Shown: one piece after another, positions 36,033 through 45,598 of the stretch
Position numbering within the stretch: position 1 is the first letter of the stretch
How the letters are laid out: every line of letters starts with the position of its first letter
DNA from: Nitrospirota bacterium
GTDB lineage: Bacteria; Nitrospirota; Nitrospiria; Nitrospirales; Nitrospiraceae
Assembly (NCBI GenBank): GCA_030682135.1
Contig: JAUXQT010000005.1
Location: 116,585 to 180,584, forward strand
Length of the DNA: 64,000 nucleotides
Direction: 5' to 3'
Made by a program: the position numbers and the translations under genes
The notes under the pieces: generated by a model
The model's input: only the letters and a program-made list of their open reading frames with translations
What the model was told of the DNA's origin: nothing
Databases searched by the model: none

Positions 36033-36797
36033 TTACAGCGCCGGCTTCACCCCCTGTTGTTTCGCCTTTTCCACTTCCCGGTTGGCCGCCTTGGCGTTCT
36101 GTTCTTGTAACCACGCTTCTGTCGCGGGGAGAAACGTCCTGGCGATCGGCCCATGCATCAGCTTGATCTCCAAGAGATCCGCGATTCCAGCCTTGGACTG
36201 TGCGTTGATCTTCGCTTCGAGATGCACGATCCCATAGCAGGGATCACGCTGCCCCGCTGGTGTATTGAACGTCCCGTTGTTCGGACTGTAAGAGTTACAG
36301 CCCCGGGCGAGCATCGCATTGGCTTCTCCAGTCAACGCGCGACCCTGTTCGTCGAACACCCAACGAACCACCCGCGGATGACCGGCTCCATCCAGTTCCT
36401 TCCAGATTTCCGGGCCATACTTTTCCCGCAACAATGTCAGGATGGTGGCACTGGCAGGTCGCGCCTGTTCAGGAAATTGGGAGATCCGGAAGATCTGCCA
36501 CACCACCTGCGAATGGGGCGGCGTCGCGATGCTGACTCTCAACGACTCTCCCGACACGCTTCCCGTCATGGCCTTGCTGCCACCAAGTTCATGCAACAGC
36601 GGCTTCTCCAGAATGTTCGAAGGGTTCGTCTCAGCCGCGTGAATCGCCAGGCCGAGTTCTTTCATTCGTTGCACTGCGTCTTTGACCGGCATGCCGAGGG
36701 CGATGCCCAAGGTATCGGGCAGTTTCGGCTCTCCCGCATTCCCAACGCCGCCACCCAGAACGAGCAACCCCGCGAGCGCTAGAATCACAATTGTCAT
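36033..36797 (-). CDS. Secreted protein of unknown function, tandem paralogue A
   Basis: The 254-residue protein has a signal peptide (TIVILALAGLLVLGGGVGNA) and no family I recognise. It shares a layout with the next gene upstream: an early LGIALGMPVKDAVQRMKELG motif, a LREKYGPE...WVFDEQG block, a Cys-containing turn (ARGCNSY) and a following GIVHLEAKI strand. The start at 36795-36797 has AGGGAGA upstream; an ORF start nine codons earlier does not. The two genes are in one transcript, 42 bases apart. The C-terminus is a charged helix. Confidence 0.7.
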   Translation of the reverse strand: MTIVILALAGLLVLGGGVGNAGEPKLPDTLGIALGMPVKDAVQRMKELGLAIHAAETNPSNILEKPLLHELGGSKAMTGSVSGESLRVSIATPPHSQVVWQIFRISQFPEQARPASATILTLLREKYGPEIWKELDGAGHPRVVRWVFDEQGRALTGEANAMLARGCNSYSPNNGTFNTPAGQRDPCYGIVHLEAKINAQSKAGIADLLEIKLMHGPIARTFLPATEAWLQEQNAKAANREVEKAKQQGVKPAL

Positions 36798-36839
36798 CAC
36801 AATCTCCCTTGTTCGTTCTACCAATGGGCTCTACGGCGC

Positions 36840-37781
36840 CTAGAGCTTCGGCCGATTTTTCTGTGCGCCCGCTTTCTCTTTCGCATCCTTCGCCTTGACG
36901 GCGTTCACCAGCATCTCATGCGTCGCCCCAATGGCTTGTTCGTCTAGCGGGCCATCGCCCATGTGGACCACAAGTGCTCCGACCAAATCCGGGGCACCCA
37001 ATCCTTCCCTGCAACACCGCTGGAGCCTGGCCTGAACCATCCGGCGTGTCTCACAGACATCTCCCTGGCCGATGGAAAAACGCGACTCGAGGAGCATCGC
37101 CACTCCCTGCGCTGGCATTTGCGCAGCGTCGGCCGAACGATACGGTATGCCTGTAAACGAGTTACTTGTCGTGCATAGCTGACCGGTCTCATCTTTCATC
37201 CGGCTGCCATCGGCATCGTCCAGCCAGTTGATGATACGGAGATTGGCATCGTTCAGTTGATTGGGACCGTTATCGTAACTGGGCTGGCCGTATTTCTTGA
37301 TCAACGCTTCGACGAGCGTCTGCTGGGTCGGCGCCGTTCCCTTTGTGAAGATCAGAACGCGGGCGAGTCTCGACACGACGATCGGATTCGGCGGCATGGT
37401 TAGACTGAAGACAAACCGTTCCTCCGGGCTCGTGAAGGTGAGGCCGTATAGCAGTTCGCCACCCAGCACATCATATTTAATCGTGTCCTTTTTCATCTGC
37501 AGCTTGGGATTGTGCGCCTTGAGCGTCTGCATCGCTTCCTTGAGCGGCATGCCGAGCTTCATCCCGGCGATGTCGTATTTGCCAGCGGCCGCCGCCAGCT
37601 TGGCCGTCTCCTCCGGCGTGCCGGTATTCTCCGGCGGTCCGGACGGCTTAGGCTGAGGCGTGCCCAGCAAATCGGTAGCCGATTGAATTTGATCGTTCGC
37701 CGCGAGCGTTCCCAGCGCAGTTCCAATCAGCACGCTGACGATCCATAAAAGGGTGAGGCCGTGACGGAGGACTCGCTTCAT
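36840..37781 (-). CDS. Secreted protein of unknown function, tandem paralogue B
   Basis: The 313-residue protein has a signal peptide (GLTLLWIVSVLIGTALGTLA) and a Pro-rich linker, then a domain similar to its downstream neighbour: IAGMKLGMPLKEAMQTLKAH, LIKKYGQPSYDN, RIINWLDDADG, GQLCTTSNSF and GVAMLLESRFSIG. AAGGAG precedes the ATG at 37779-37781; the open frame runs 73 codons further upstream without support. The two proteins probably arose by duplication. Function is not evident. Confidence 0.7.
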   Translation of the reverse strand: MKRVLRHGLTLLWIVSVLIGTALGTLAANDQIQSATDLLGTPQPKPSGPPENTGTPEETAKLAAAAGKYDIAGMKLGMPLKEAMQTLKAHNPKLQMKKDTIKYDVLGGELLYGLTFTSPEERFVFSLTMPPNPIVVSRLARVLIFTKGTAPTQQTLVEALIKKYGQPSYDNGPNQLNDANLRIINWLDDADGSRMKDETGQLCTTSNSFTGIPYRSADAAQMPAQGVAMLLESRFSIGQGDVCETRRMVQARLQRCCREGLGAPDLVGALVVHMGDGPLDEQAIGATHEMLVNAVKAKDAKEKAGAQKNRPKL

Positions 37782-38021
37782 TGGGGCGCTCCTTTCGTAG
37801 GGTGAAAGAGGGGCTGCAGCAAGAGCCAAGAGTATCCAAAATGAAGGCGGCAAGGTCAATACCAGGGACACGTAGAAGCGCAAGCCTGGCTGAGAGACAA
37901 GAGGCTTTCCCACATACGCAATTCGGCATCCTCTGTAGCGCATTCGACAAACTGGTCTTTCCTGGTGGACAATGGGGCCTGACGCCATGGTAGCCAGCAA
38001 TCTGTGACCAGGAGTGTGCCC

Positions 38022-38636
38022 ATGAAACGCCCGGCCTCGCCAGCAGAGCAGCAGTCACAACAACGGTTCGGCAGCAGTGCTCGGGCGGCGGCGTTCTACG
38101 CCAACCAGATGCTGGACCATCTGAATCCCCTGATGCAGCAGTTCATCGCACGGCAGGAGATGGTCTTCATCGCCACTGCCGATGCAGCGGGCCGTTGCGA
38201 TTGCTCCTTCCGCGCCGGCACGCCTGGATTCGTGCAGGTGCTCGATGAGAAGACCGTCGCCTACCCGGAATATCGGGGCAACGGCGTCCTGGCCAGCGTG
38301 GGCAACATTCTAGAAAACCCACAGATCGGGATGATCTTTCTCGACTATTATCAAAGCACGGTGGGCTTACACGTGAATGGAGCCGCCAGGGTCCTCAGCC
38401 CCGATGAACTCACGACCTTCCCCCATCTTCCAGCCGGCATGGTCGAAGCCTCTCGAATGAAGGGAGGCCGCCGTCCGGAAGCCTGGATCATCATCGACGT
38501 CGAAGAAGCCTATATCCACTGCTCCAAACATGTGCCCCTCATGAAGCGACAGGATAAACAAATTGCCTGGGGGACAGACGACGAATCCGTGAAAGGCGGA
38601 GATTTCTTCAAGACGAAACCGGCTCCCCGACTGTAA
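38022..38636 (+). CDS. Pyridoxamine 5'-phosphate oxidase-family protein
   Basis: The 204-residue protein has the split-barrel PPOX fold: MVFIATADAAGRCDCSFRAG near residues 47-66, VAYPEYRGNGVLASVGNILE, and IGMIFLDYY. These proteins bind FMN or F420 and reduce small molecules. The C-terminal part, with EAWIIIDVEEAYIHCSKHVP, is typical of a PPOX subfamily near nitroreductase-like enzymes. The ATG at 38022 has CAGGAG upstream. Substrate unknown. Confidence 0.82.
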   Translation: MKRPASPAEQQSQQRFGSSARAAAFYANQMLDHLNPLMQQFIARQEMVFIATADAAGRCDCSFRAGTPGFVQVLDEKTVAYPEYRGNGVLASVGNILENPQIGMIFLDYYQSTVGLHVNGAARVLSPDELTTFPHLPAGMVEASRMKGGRRPEAWIIIDVEEAYIHCSKHVPLMKRQDKQIAWGTDDESVKGGDFFKTKPAPRL

Positions 38637-38751
38637 CGCCAGAACATATCCCCCCCCTCCTTTATGGGCCTTGATTTTTTCGCCCCTGCTCTTGCATGCT
38701 CCCCTTTCTCGACGGTCATAGCAATACGACGACAATGAACAAGGAGCCTTC

Positions 38752-39354
38752 ATGTCCGATGAATTACACTCGCGACGAATCGATGTCTTAGCCATTGGCC
38801 TGTTCGGACTGGCAGTCGGCGCCCTCACCCTGGGCGTCGCACAGTTGGGAGGGATTCCGGCCCGAGATCACGTAGGTACGTTGGTCATCGCCCTGATCTT
38901 CGGCGGCATCGTGCAAATCCTCGCCGGGATTACCGACATCCGCTACCACGAGCAACTCGGCGGGACGGCACTCACGATGTACGGCTTCTTCTGGACCACC
39001 GTCTGCACGGCCAAGCTGGTCAGTGCCAGCATCAATTTTCAGATCGACATGGTGCTCTTCGCACCGATCAACCTCGTCTACTTCTTCTTTTCAGCCGTCA
39101 TGGTCTACCTGACCGCCTACCGGAACACGACGCTCTGCGCCCTGCACGTCGTTATTACCGCGACGTTCTTGCTCACCTTCCTGGCCCGCCTGGATCAAAT
39201 CGGCGAATTCCTCCCCGGCGTCTTCCACATTCTCGTTGGAACCATGGCGTTTTATCACGCGGTCGCCAGCCTCACGACTGCCTTCACCGGCCACCCCCTG
39301 CTCCCGCTGGGTCCGCCACTCTTGCACCATCGGCCAGCGCCATCACGCCGCTAG
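38752..39354 (+). CDS. GPR1/FUN34/YaaH-type acetate/succinate transporter-like protein
   Basis: The 200-residue protein has six hydrophobic segments and resembles the acetate-uptake family: GLFGLAVGALTLGVAQLG, IALIFGGIVQILAGITDI, YGFFWTTVC and the final FYHAVASL. Family members (SatP in E. coli) are inner-membrane channels for acetate and succinate. AAGGAG lies eight bases upstream of the ATG. Confidence 0.85.
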   Translation: MSDELHSRRIDVLAIGLFGLAVGALTLGVAQLGGIPARDHVGTLVIALIFGGIVQILAGITDIRYHEQLGGTALTMYGFFWTTVCTAKLVSASINFQIDMVLFAPINLVYFFFSAVMVYLTAYRNTTLCALHVVITATFLLTFLARLDQIGEFLPGVFHILVGTMAFYHAVASLTTAFTGHPLLPLGPPLLHHRPAPSRR

Positions 39355-39404
39355 CAGGCGCTGCACACAGTCCGCCAATGACCATGGCTCCTCATGCCTG
39401 AAGC

Positions 39405-39446
39405 GCGAGACCAGCCAGGTAGCGCTGTTGTGGTGGTTGGTCTCGC
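39405..39446. terminator. Possible hairpin between convergent genes
   Basis: A 9-bp perfect inverted repeat, GCGAGACCA and TGGTCTCGC, with a 24-base loop lies between the convergent transporter and MOSC genes. No T-run follows on either side, so termination is only a suggestion from position. Confidence 0.3.
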
Positions 39447-39470
39447 CCATTGCGAGGACCGGTCTAACCC

Positions 39471-40301
39471 TTACTCCTCAAGGCGAACAATATCCCCGGC
39501 CTGTACGAACCCTGGCGTGAGAACGGTTGCCAGCACTCCTACCATACCGTGGTTATGCTGGACTGCGGTCCGAAGTATCTCTCGGTCTTGAGGCAGGTCA
39601 TGTTGCGGTAGAGTCGTCATCACACAACGCGCGCAGAGGCTCGTGACTGCCAAACGAACATGCGCACCTATCGCCAGAACACGCCCCTTCCAGTCGTTCT
39701 CCAAAAAAATGGGGGCCGAAGTTCCCGTATCGATGACCACATTGGGCCGAAACCGCCGCGCGTCAACACGCCCATCCGGATAGCGCGATTGCAAGGCTTC
39801 GAGCGTCGCAGTCGTCAGAATGTGGACGGGCGCTTCGTCGAAAAAAGTGGCGGGAAGAATCTTCGCAGTCGTCTCGCTATCCCGTTCAACCAGGCCATCC
39901 AGACTGGGAAGATATTGTTCCAACATAGGCTGGGCCGGAGGCACGGTCGTAAGCATAACGGTTCGGCCAAGTTGTTGAGACAGGACAGCATCCACCTCTC
40001 GCAGAGGCTCCGTGACGATCCGTCCATCCGGAAGCGTAATCTCCACGCCCATCGAGGCTCCGGGAAGGAGGCGCGCCTGAAACGTAAACAGGCTGGGCCA
40101 ACGCTTGGGATTCTTTGCGCTCACCACATGTCCGGTCTCACGGTCGAGCAATGCAAACCGGCGATCACCCTGCAGTCCCCGCTCAGTCACAGTTACCGTT
40201 CCCAACTGTTCTCCCAGCATCGACTTCACGGGGTATCGCCACAGTTCACGAACGGACCCAATTCCTAGGTTCTTCTCAATTTGCACGATCGTCTTCTCCA
40301 A
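39471..40301 (-). CDS. MOSC-domain protein
   Basis: The 276-residue protein has a MOSC_N beta-barrel (about 10-125, with LWRYPVKSMLGEQL and ERGLQGDRRFALLD) and a MOSC domain (about 140-272) with DARRFRPNVVIDT and the conserved Cys in SLCARCVMTT. MOSC proteins bind a molybdenum cofactor and include mitochondrial amidoxime-reducing components. A stand-alone enzyme such as YcbX/YiiM type is likely. No coupling to the mod operon is visible. Confidence 0.88.
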   Translation of the reverse strand: MEKTIVQIEKNLGIGSVRELWRYPVKSMLGEQLGTVTVTERGLQGDRRFALLDRETGHVVSAKNPKRWPSLFTFQARLLPGASMGVEITLPDGRIVTEPLREVDAVLSQQLGRTVMLTTVPPAQPMLEQYLPSLDGLVERDSETTAKILPATFFDEAPVHILTTATLEALQSRYPDGRVDARRFRPNVVIDTGTSAPIFLENDWKGRVLAIGAHVRLAVTSLCARCVMTTLPQHDLPQDREILRTAVQHNHGMVGVLATVLTPGFVQAGDIVRLEE

Positions 40302-40330
40302 TCATTCAATAGCCCTAGCCTCTCGATGCG

Positions 40331-42748
40331 CTATGACTTCTGCTTGGCACGAGCGAGTGCCAACGCCATCGCCATTGTCCCGGCCGGCTGTGGCTGACGT
40401 TCCGAGGCATACTGAGGTGCTGATGGACGCCGGTCACGTTGATCGCGTGCAGCTCCCGTAGAGGCCTCGGCTGGCGTGCGTGAAACCGGCCCGCTCCCAG
40501 GCACATCGTCGAGACGCATGGTCAAACTGATGCGCTGGCGCTTCACGTCGACTTCCAACACCTTCACCTTCACGATCTGGCCAGGCTTGACGACCTCATG
40601 TGGGTCCTTGATAAATTTGTTGGCCAACGCCGACACATGCACGAGCCCGTCCTGATGCACGCCGATATCGACAAACGCGCCGAAGGCCGCGACGTTCGTC
40701 ACGACTCCTTCGAGGACCATACCGGGATGCAGGTCGGTCAGCGACTCGATGCCCTCTTGAAATGTGGCCGTTTTAAACTCCGGGCGCGGATCGCGGCCTG
40801 GTTTTTCTAACTCGGTCAGGATGTCACGCACCGTCGGCACACCAAACTTCTCATCGATGAAGTCCGCTGGCGATAATCCCTTCAAGACCGCGGGCTGGCC
40901 CATCACGTCCATCATGCCTTTGCCGATGCGCGCAAGGATGCGCTCGACCACCGGATAGGCTTCCGGATGGACCGAGGAGCGATCCAGCGGATTGTCGCCG
41001 TCATTGATGCGCAGAAAACCGGCTGCCTGCTCGAAAGTCTTGTCGCCCAGGCGCGGCACCTTGCGGATCGTCGTACGGTTCGTAAAAGGACCGTTCGCAT
41101 CGCGGTACTCGACAATATTCTTTGCCAGCACCTTGTTCAGACCGGACACCCGCTCAAGGAGCGGAGCCGACGCCGTATTGACGTCCACACCGACAGCGTT
41201 CACGCAATCTTCGACGGTGGCATCCAGCGATCGTGCCAACGCCTTCTGATTCACATCGTGCTGATATTGGCCGACGCCGATCGCCTTAGGGTCGATCTTC
41301 ACCAACTCTGCCAGCGGATCTTGCAGACGACGGGCAATAGAAACCGCTCCGCGCAAACTGACATCCAATTCTGGAAACTCGGCCGCGGCAAAGGCCGAGG
41401 CCGAATAGACCGATGCGCCGGCTTCGCTGACCACGATCTTGCTTACTTTCTGGTCCGGCTTGTGCGCCACGACCAATTTGATCACCTCGATGGCCAACTT
41501 GTCGGTCTCCCGACTGCCCGTCCCATTGCCGATCGAAATCAGTTCGACGCCATGCTGCACGACCAGCCGTGCAAGAGTCGCCAGCGATCCCTGCCAGTCA
41601 TTGCGCGGCTGGAGCGGATACACGGTCGTGGTCTCCAGCAACTTGCCGGTCGCATCCACCACCGCCACCTTGCAACCGGTACGGATGCCGGGATCGAGGC
41701 CGAGCACGGCCTTCGGTCCAGCCGGCGCCGCCAGCAACAGCTCATGCAAATTTCGGCCGAAAATCTTGATCGCCTCGGCTTCCGCCGCTTCGCGTAATTG
41801 CACCAGCAACTCCACCGTGAGATGCAAGAGTATTTTGACCCGCCAGGTCCAATCGCAGACACCCATCAGCCACTTATCCGCGCGACGGCCCCGGTCTTCG
41901 ATGCCGACATGCGCCGCAATGGTGGCAATGCAGGGATGCGGCACGACCGCTTCTAATGCCTCGCCCAATCCCAAGTCGATCTTCAAGACACCCAACGTAC
42001 GGCCCCGAAACAAGGCCAGGGCGCGATGTGAGGGAATGGTGCGGATGGTTTCGGAGTAGGCGTAGTAATCGCGGAACTTTTCTTCCTCGGCCATTTCCTG
42101 GCCCTTCATCACGGTAGACGTCACAACACCCTGATCCCACAGACGCGTGCGCAACTTGGCGAGCAACTCGGCGGTCTCGGCAAACCGCTCGACCAGAATG
42201 TCCCGCGCACCTTCGAGCGCAGACTTGACGTCCGGCACGTTGATCGCTTCGACGCCCTCAGACGCAGGCTTCACATTCAGATACTTCCCTGCCTCCAGCT
42301 CAGGGTCGAGCGTCGGATCGGCAAATAGCCCATCGGCTAACGGTTCTAGTCCAGCTTCGCGCGCGATCTGCGCGCGTGTGCGGCGCTTCGGCTTGTATGG
42401 CAAGTAAAGGTCTTCCAACGTTTGCTTGGTCGCGGCAGCTTCGATGGTGCTGCGCAGTGTATCCGTAAGCTTCCCCTGCTCCTCGATCGAGGACAGAATC
42501 GCCGTACGGCGCGATTCCAATTCACGCAGATACAGGAGCCGTTCCTCCAACGTGCGCAAATGGGTATCGTCCAGGTTGCCGGTCACCTCCTTGCGATAGC
42601 GCGAGATAAAGGGCACAGTCGAACCCTCGTCGAGCAGGGCGACTGCGGCCGCAACTTGATATGGTCCCACGCCGAGTTCCTTGGCGATGAGGGACACAAT
42701 CTTCAGCTGCGCGACGTCTGAAACTGTCTGGGTCGTTGGAGAATCCAT
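40331..42748 (-). CDS. tex: Tex-family RNA-binding transcription accessory protein
   Basis: The 805-residue protein has the full Tex layout: the N-terminal helical region with [17 protein letters not shown] and [13 protein letters not shown], and a YqgF/RNase-H-like domain with [21 protein letters not shown]. The helix-hairpin-helix pair with [20 protein letters not shown] and a C-terminal S1 domain ([20 protein letters not shown]) complete it. Tex binds nucleic acid and affects transcription. Start chosen at ATG 42746-42748. The Arg/Gln-rich tail after the S1 domain is low-complexity. Confidence 0.95.
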   Translation of the reverse strand: MDSPTTQTVSDVAQLKIVSLIAKELGVGPYQVAAAVALLDEGSTVPFISRYRKEVTGNLDDTHLRTLEERLLYLRELESRRTAILSSIEEQGKLTDTLRSTIEAAATKQTLEDLYLPYKPKRRTRAQIAREAGLEPLADGLFADPTLDPELEAGKYLNVKPASEGVEAINVPDVKSALEGARDILVERFAETAELLAKLRTRLWDQGVVTSTVMKGQEMAEEEKFRDYYAYSETIRTIPSHRALALFRGRTLGVLKIDLGLGEALEAVVPHPCIATIAAHVGIEDRGRRADKWLMGVCDWTWRVKILLHLTVELLVQLREAAEAEAIKIFGRNLHELLLAAPAGPKAVLGLDPGIRTGCKVAVVDATGKLLETTTVYPLQPRNDWQGSLATLARLVVQHGVELISIGNGTGSRETDKLAIEVIKLVVAHKPDQKVSKIVVSEAGASVYSASAFAAAEFPELDVSLRGAVSIARRLQDPLAELVKIDPKAIGVGQYQHDVNQKALARSLDATVEDCVNAVGVDVNTASAPLLERVSGLNKVLAKNIVEYRDANGPFTNRTTIRKVPRLGDKTFEQAAGFLRINDGDNPLDRSSVHPEAYPVVERILARIGKGMMDVMGQPAVLKGLSPADFIDEKFGVPTVRDILTELEKPGRDPRPEFKTATFQEGIESLTDLHPGMVLEGVVTNVAAFGAFVDIGVHQDGLVHVSALANKFIKDPHEVVKPGQIVKVKVLEVDVKRQRISLTMRLDDVPGSGPVSRTPAEASTGAARDQRDRRPSAPQYASERQPQPAGTMAMALALARAKQKS

Positions 42749-42986
42749 CTGTGTCTGTGACCGATCTTTCCGAACGCGACACATGGCCGAGCACCGGCCA
42801 CTCAATACCATGTGTGAGTTCTGGTTATGGATGTGAGGTGACGATCTTCAATCGTGGAATTCGTTCGTACGCTCCCGGAATCGAGCAGCTGACAAGAGGA
42901 AGGATTTCATGGCCTCCCATTATCGTGAAGGCGAGTCTACTGCAAAATGCTTCACGTATCTACCACCTCGCCGCCATCCTGGCTTA

Positions 42987-44078
42987 TCAGACGAAATGGG
43001 TTTTGAAACCAAGCGCCCATCGTTCAAGCAGATGCCAGGACAGGACCGCGAGTGAGAGGGTGATGCAAACGGAGATGAGGAACAATATGAGGACAGAGAC
43101 TCCAGGAATCAAGGCCGCAACCGACTGCTGAACGGGAAAGGCATAGATATAGACGCCATAGGAATAGTCGCCGACACGGTTGTAGGTCCTGACAGGTCCG
43201 GAAGGAATGTAGGCCAGATACAACACCGCATAGGCGATGGTCAGCGGATAGACGACAACGAATAGGCGGGGGCCGACCAGAGCCGATGACAGCAGTCCAA
43301 TCGCACAGAACCAGAAACACCCATGAGAAAGCGCGATCCGTTCTTTTAGAAGAAAGGAGGCGGCACCGGAAAAAAACATAAAGAACAGTGAGACGAATTG
43401 GTCGGCGGGACGACCCTCAATGTGGCGCGCGAGCACGAACAGCCCTGCCGCAAGGGTCGCGGACACGATCGCTATTGAAAATGCTCTGTCGCCGACCCTC
43501 TGGATTTGCAGACAGACCAGCCAGACTATCACGACGATGGCATACATGCGGATCTCATAGGGCAGAGACCACAGAGACCCGTTCACGGCATGCTTGAACG
43601 GGTTGTCATCAAACACCCCTGGCAGGTTATACGAAACCCCGCTGACGAGGGTGACGCATTTTAACAAGTACCCATAGGTCCCAGCATCCGTGAGATAGGC
43701 TGAGAGAGGCCATGAGGTCAAGAAGGGACCGAGCCCGAACACGGTCAGGAGCAACATGACCAGCAGAGCCGGAAAGACTCTCAAGAATCTGGCCCAGAGA
43801 AATTCTCGCGCATTCTGCCTCGTCAATAGGCTGCCCGTGACGAGAAAGCCGCTCGTCACGAAAAACACATCGACGGCAATCGTACCCATGGTCATGCCAA
43901 GACTGTCTCGAAACGGCTCGGCAGCCCCCGTCCCGATCGCCAAGGCAAAACTGTGAGTGACCAGCACGGCAAGCGCCGCCACGATACGAAGCAGGTTAAA
44001 ATTATTGTCACGGCCTTGCGTATAGTTGGACAATGTCACCGAATAGAGCCTCACACCTGTACGATATCCTGCCAGCAT
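42987..44078 (-). CDS. Acyltransferase family 3 membrane protein
   Basis: The 363-residue integral membrane protein resembles the acyltransferase-3 family (OafA/NodX-like O-acetyltransferases). It has the early FNLLRIVAALAVLVTHSFAL with catalytic His, then VDVFFVTSGFLVTGSLL, WARFLRVFPALLVML and SLWSLPYEIRMY. Ten or more helices are present. It may acetylate a surface glycan; no glycan cluster is near. It is isolated in the window, followed (on the plus strand) by a palindromic repeat. Confidence 0.88.
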   Translation of the reverse strand: MLAGYRTGVRLYSVTLSNYTQGRDNNFNLLRIVAALAVLVTHSFALAIGTGAAEPFRDSLGMTMGTIAVDVFFVTSGFLVTGSLLTRQNAREFLWARFLRVFPALLVMLLLTVFGLGPFLTSWPLSAYLTDAGTYGYLLKCVTLVSGVSYNLPGVFDDNPFKHAVNGSLWSLPYEIRMYAIVVIVWLVCLQIQRVGDRAFSIAIVSATLAAGLFVLARHIEGRPADQFVSLFFMFFSGAASFLLKERIALSHGCFWFCAIGLLSSALVGPRLFVVVYPLTIAYAVLYLAYIPSGPVRTYNRVGDYSYGVYIYAFPVQQSVAALIPGVSVLILFLISVCITLSLAVLSWHLLERWALGFKTHFV

Positions 44079-44140
44079 CGCGGCATTCGGCCAAGCGATT
44101 TCACCGCCGGCTCACGCCGATGAATCTTGAACGGTTCGGG

Positions 44141-44346
44141 CTAGCAGGCTGCGGAAAACTCGGAGTATGAGAGAGAACATCGCCAACATGCTCCGAGTGG
44201 CACCGTGGTTGGAACAACCACAGGATGCTCAAAAAGGCCGTCCAGCAAGGCCGCAGCGAGCAAAGAGGCGAGGCGTACGGGTTGGTACGTTGAGCCTCTT
44301 CGTGAAGCGAGAACGCCGCTGGCGGACTTTTTCAGCATCCTGCTAG
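44141..44346. repeat. CTAG-ended palindromic repeat, second type (206 bp)
   Basis: The element starts CTAGCAGGCTGCGGAAAACT and ends GACTTTTTCAGCATCCTGCTAG. The terminal arms are inverted repeats over about 17 bp with a few mismatches, and there is no coding capacity. The interior has a GC-rich region and the outward-facing words GCGAGCAAAGAGGCGAGGC and GAAGCGAGAACGCCGCTGGC. It differs in sequence from the 196-bp element but shares the CTAG termini. It fills most of the 319-base gap between the acyltransferase and J-domain genes. Confidence 0.7.
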
Positions 44347-44397
44347 ATCTCAGACTATGACTCCGTTACACTCCGTCACTTTGAACAGGAGCGATCG

Positions 44398-45297
44398 ATG
44401 CCGGAAGAACGAATCGTCAACTATTACACCTTGCTGGAACTGCTCCCCGCCGCAACGGAGGCGGAGATCAAGAAGGCCTGGCTTGAACAGATCCAGGTCT
44501 GGCATCCAGATCGATTTGGCCATGCGCCAGCCTTACATCGGAAAGCGGAAGCCAGGACCCAACTGATCAACCAGGCCTATCAAACGCTCAGCGACCAAGC
44601 CGCACGCGCCAGCTACGATGCCAAGACGCAAGCCTCAGCCTCCCAGAAACCGGCAACACGCCCCTCCCCAACGGCAAACCCCTCTTCCGGATCGTACGCC
44701 TCTACCCCGCCACGCGCGCAACAGACCCCACGATCGGACCAAGGTCTACGCGGGCCACAATCACTGATCATGCTGCTGTCTCAGCAAGGCCAACCCAAAC
44801 TCATGGTGCCGGCCATTCATCTCTACGTCGACCCTCGCGAGTTCCAGCCCTACGACTTTCATGGCTTTGTGCGGATCGCCGGCACAATGCGGGAAACCCT
44901 GCCCGTTAGCGGCTATGCCATTGCTGAAGTCCCGGAACTGCTCTGCATCAAACGCATCGGCGTCGAAGAACTCTATACGGTCTTCTCCAACCCTTCGCAC
45001 AACCGCACACCGTTTCTCCGCGAGCTCGAACAGGTCCTCGACTTCCCTGCTCGCTTCCTCGTCATCGAAGGCATACTCCAGCATCGCAAAGCCGGAGGAC
45101 GGCTCAACCAATATCACAAGATCGGATTGATGGATTTTCTGGACGCCCTCACCGCCAGATATGGCATCCAGATTATCTACGCCGACACCCGCGACGAAGC
45201 CGAAGAACGCATCGCCAATCTTGCGGCCACACACTATGCCTATTACTTTGCCGAGCAGCAGGGATTCGGACGGTGCCTGAAAGAAGAAGAGCTCTAG
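44398..45297 (+). CDS. J-domain protein with ERCC4-nuclease-like C-terminus
   Basis: The 299-residue protein begins with a J domain (residues about 7-75). The HPD motif lies at 36-38 (QVWHPDRFGH), and the end INQAYQTLSDQAARASYDAK is classic DnaJ. A Ser/Pro/Thr-rich linker (76-120) follows. Residues 130-280 fit the outline of an ERCC4/XPF-type nuclease fold: VDPREFQPYDF (144-154), LPVSGYAIAEVPELLCIKRI (168-187), GVEELYTVF, and FPARFLVIEGILQHR. The VDxRE and terminal LVIEG strands match well, but the GD and ERK-x3-D catalytic pieces look altered (SG; CIKR-IGVE). It may be an inactive or divergent nuclease. AGGAG precedes the ATG. The stop codon lies in the repeat that follows. Confidence 0.75.
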   Translation: MPEERIVNYYTLLELLPAATEAEIKKAWLEQIQVWHPDRFGHAPALHRKAEARTQLINQAYQTLSDQAARASYDAKTQASASQKPATRPSPTANPSSGSYASTPPRAQQTPRSDQGLRGPQSLIMLLSQQGQPKLMVPAIHLYVDPREFQPYDFHGFVRIAGTMRETLPVSGYAIAEVPELLCIKRIGVEELYTVFSNPSHNRTPFLRELEQVLDFPARFLVIEGILQHRKAGGRLNQYHKIGLMDFLDALTARYGIQIIYADTRDEAEERIANLAATHYAYYFAEQQGFGRCLKEEEL

Positions 45298-45489
45298 CCC
45301 GCATTATTCATGAGCACTTCTGCTGCAATCGCGGATTCGCTGCGACGACAAGCCTTCGGCGGGCAGGCTCGCCGTTCGTTCCCTCGACGTACTGTTCAAG
45401 TACGGCTCGGGCTCTCACGGCTCCGCGTGCCCGTCTCGCAACGCGACTGCGCGATTTCGCAACGAACTGTCATGAATAATGCGGGCTAG
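45294..45489. repeat. 196-bp palindromic repeat, copy 2 (MITE-like)
   Basis: This copy has perfect 20-bp terminal inverted repeats, CTAGCCCGCATTATTCATGA at the left end and its reverse complement at the right end, and differs from copy 1 (16008-16203) at four of 196 positions. The left CTAG supplies the TAG stop of the J-domain gene. Inner arms pair imperfectly, so a long cruciform is possible. No open frame. Confidence 0.88.
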
Positions 45490-45502
45490 GAGCGAGATTG
45501 AA

Positions 45503-45598
45503 GAGCTCATAGCATATGGCGTATGGCCGATGGCCGGTGCAAGACAGGCAGAATTTTGTTTGTTTTGCTATAAGCCATACGCCATTCGCTATCAGCTC
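45503..45598. repeat. Inverted word-repeat spacer ending in trmL
   Basis: GAGCTCATAGCATATGGCG at the left faces CGCTATCAGCTC and GCCATACGCC at the right, with a loop rich in T. Its right arm reaches into trmL and supplies the last codons and stop of that gene. The structure, read on the minus strand downstream of trmL, could act as a terminator. Confidence 0.5.
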
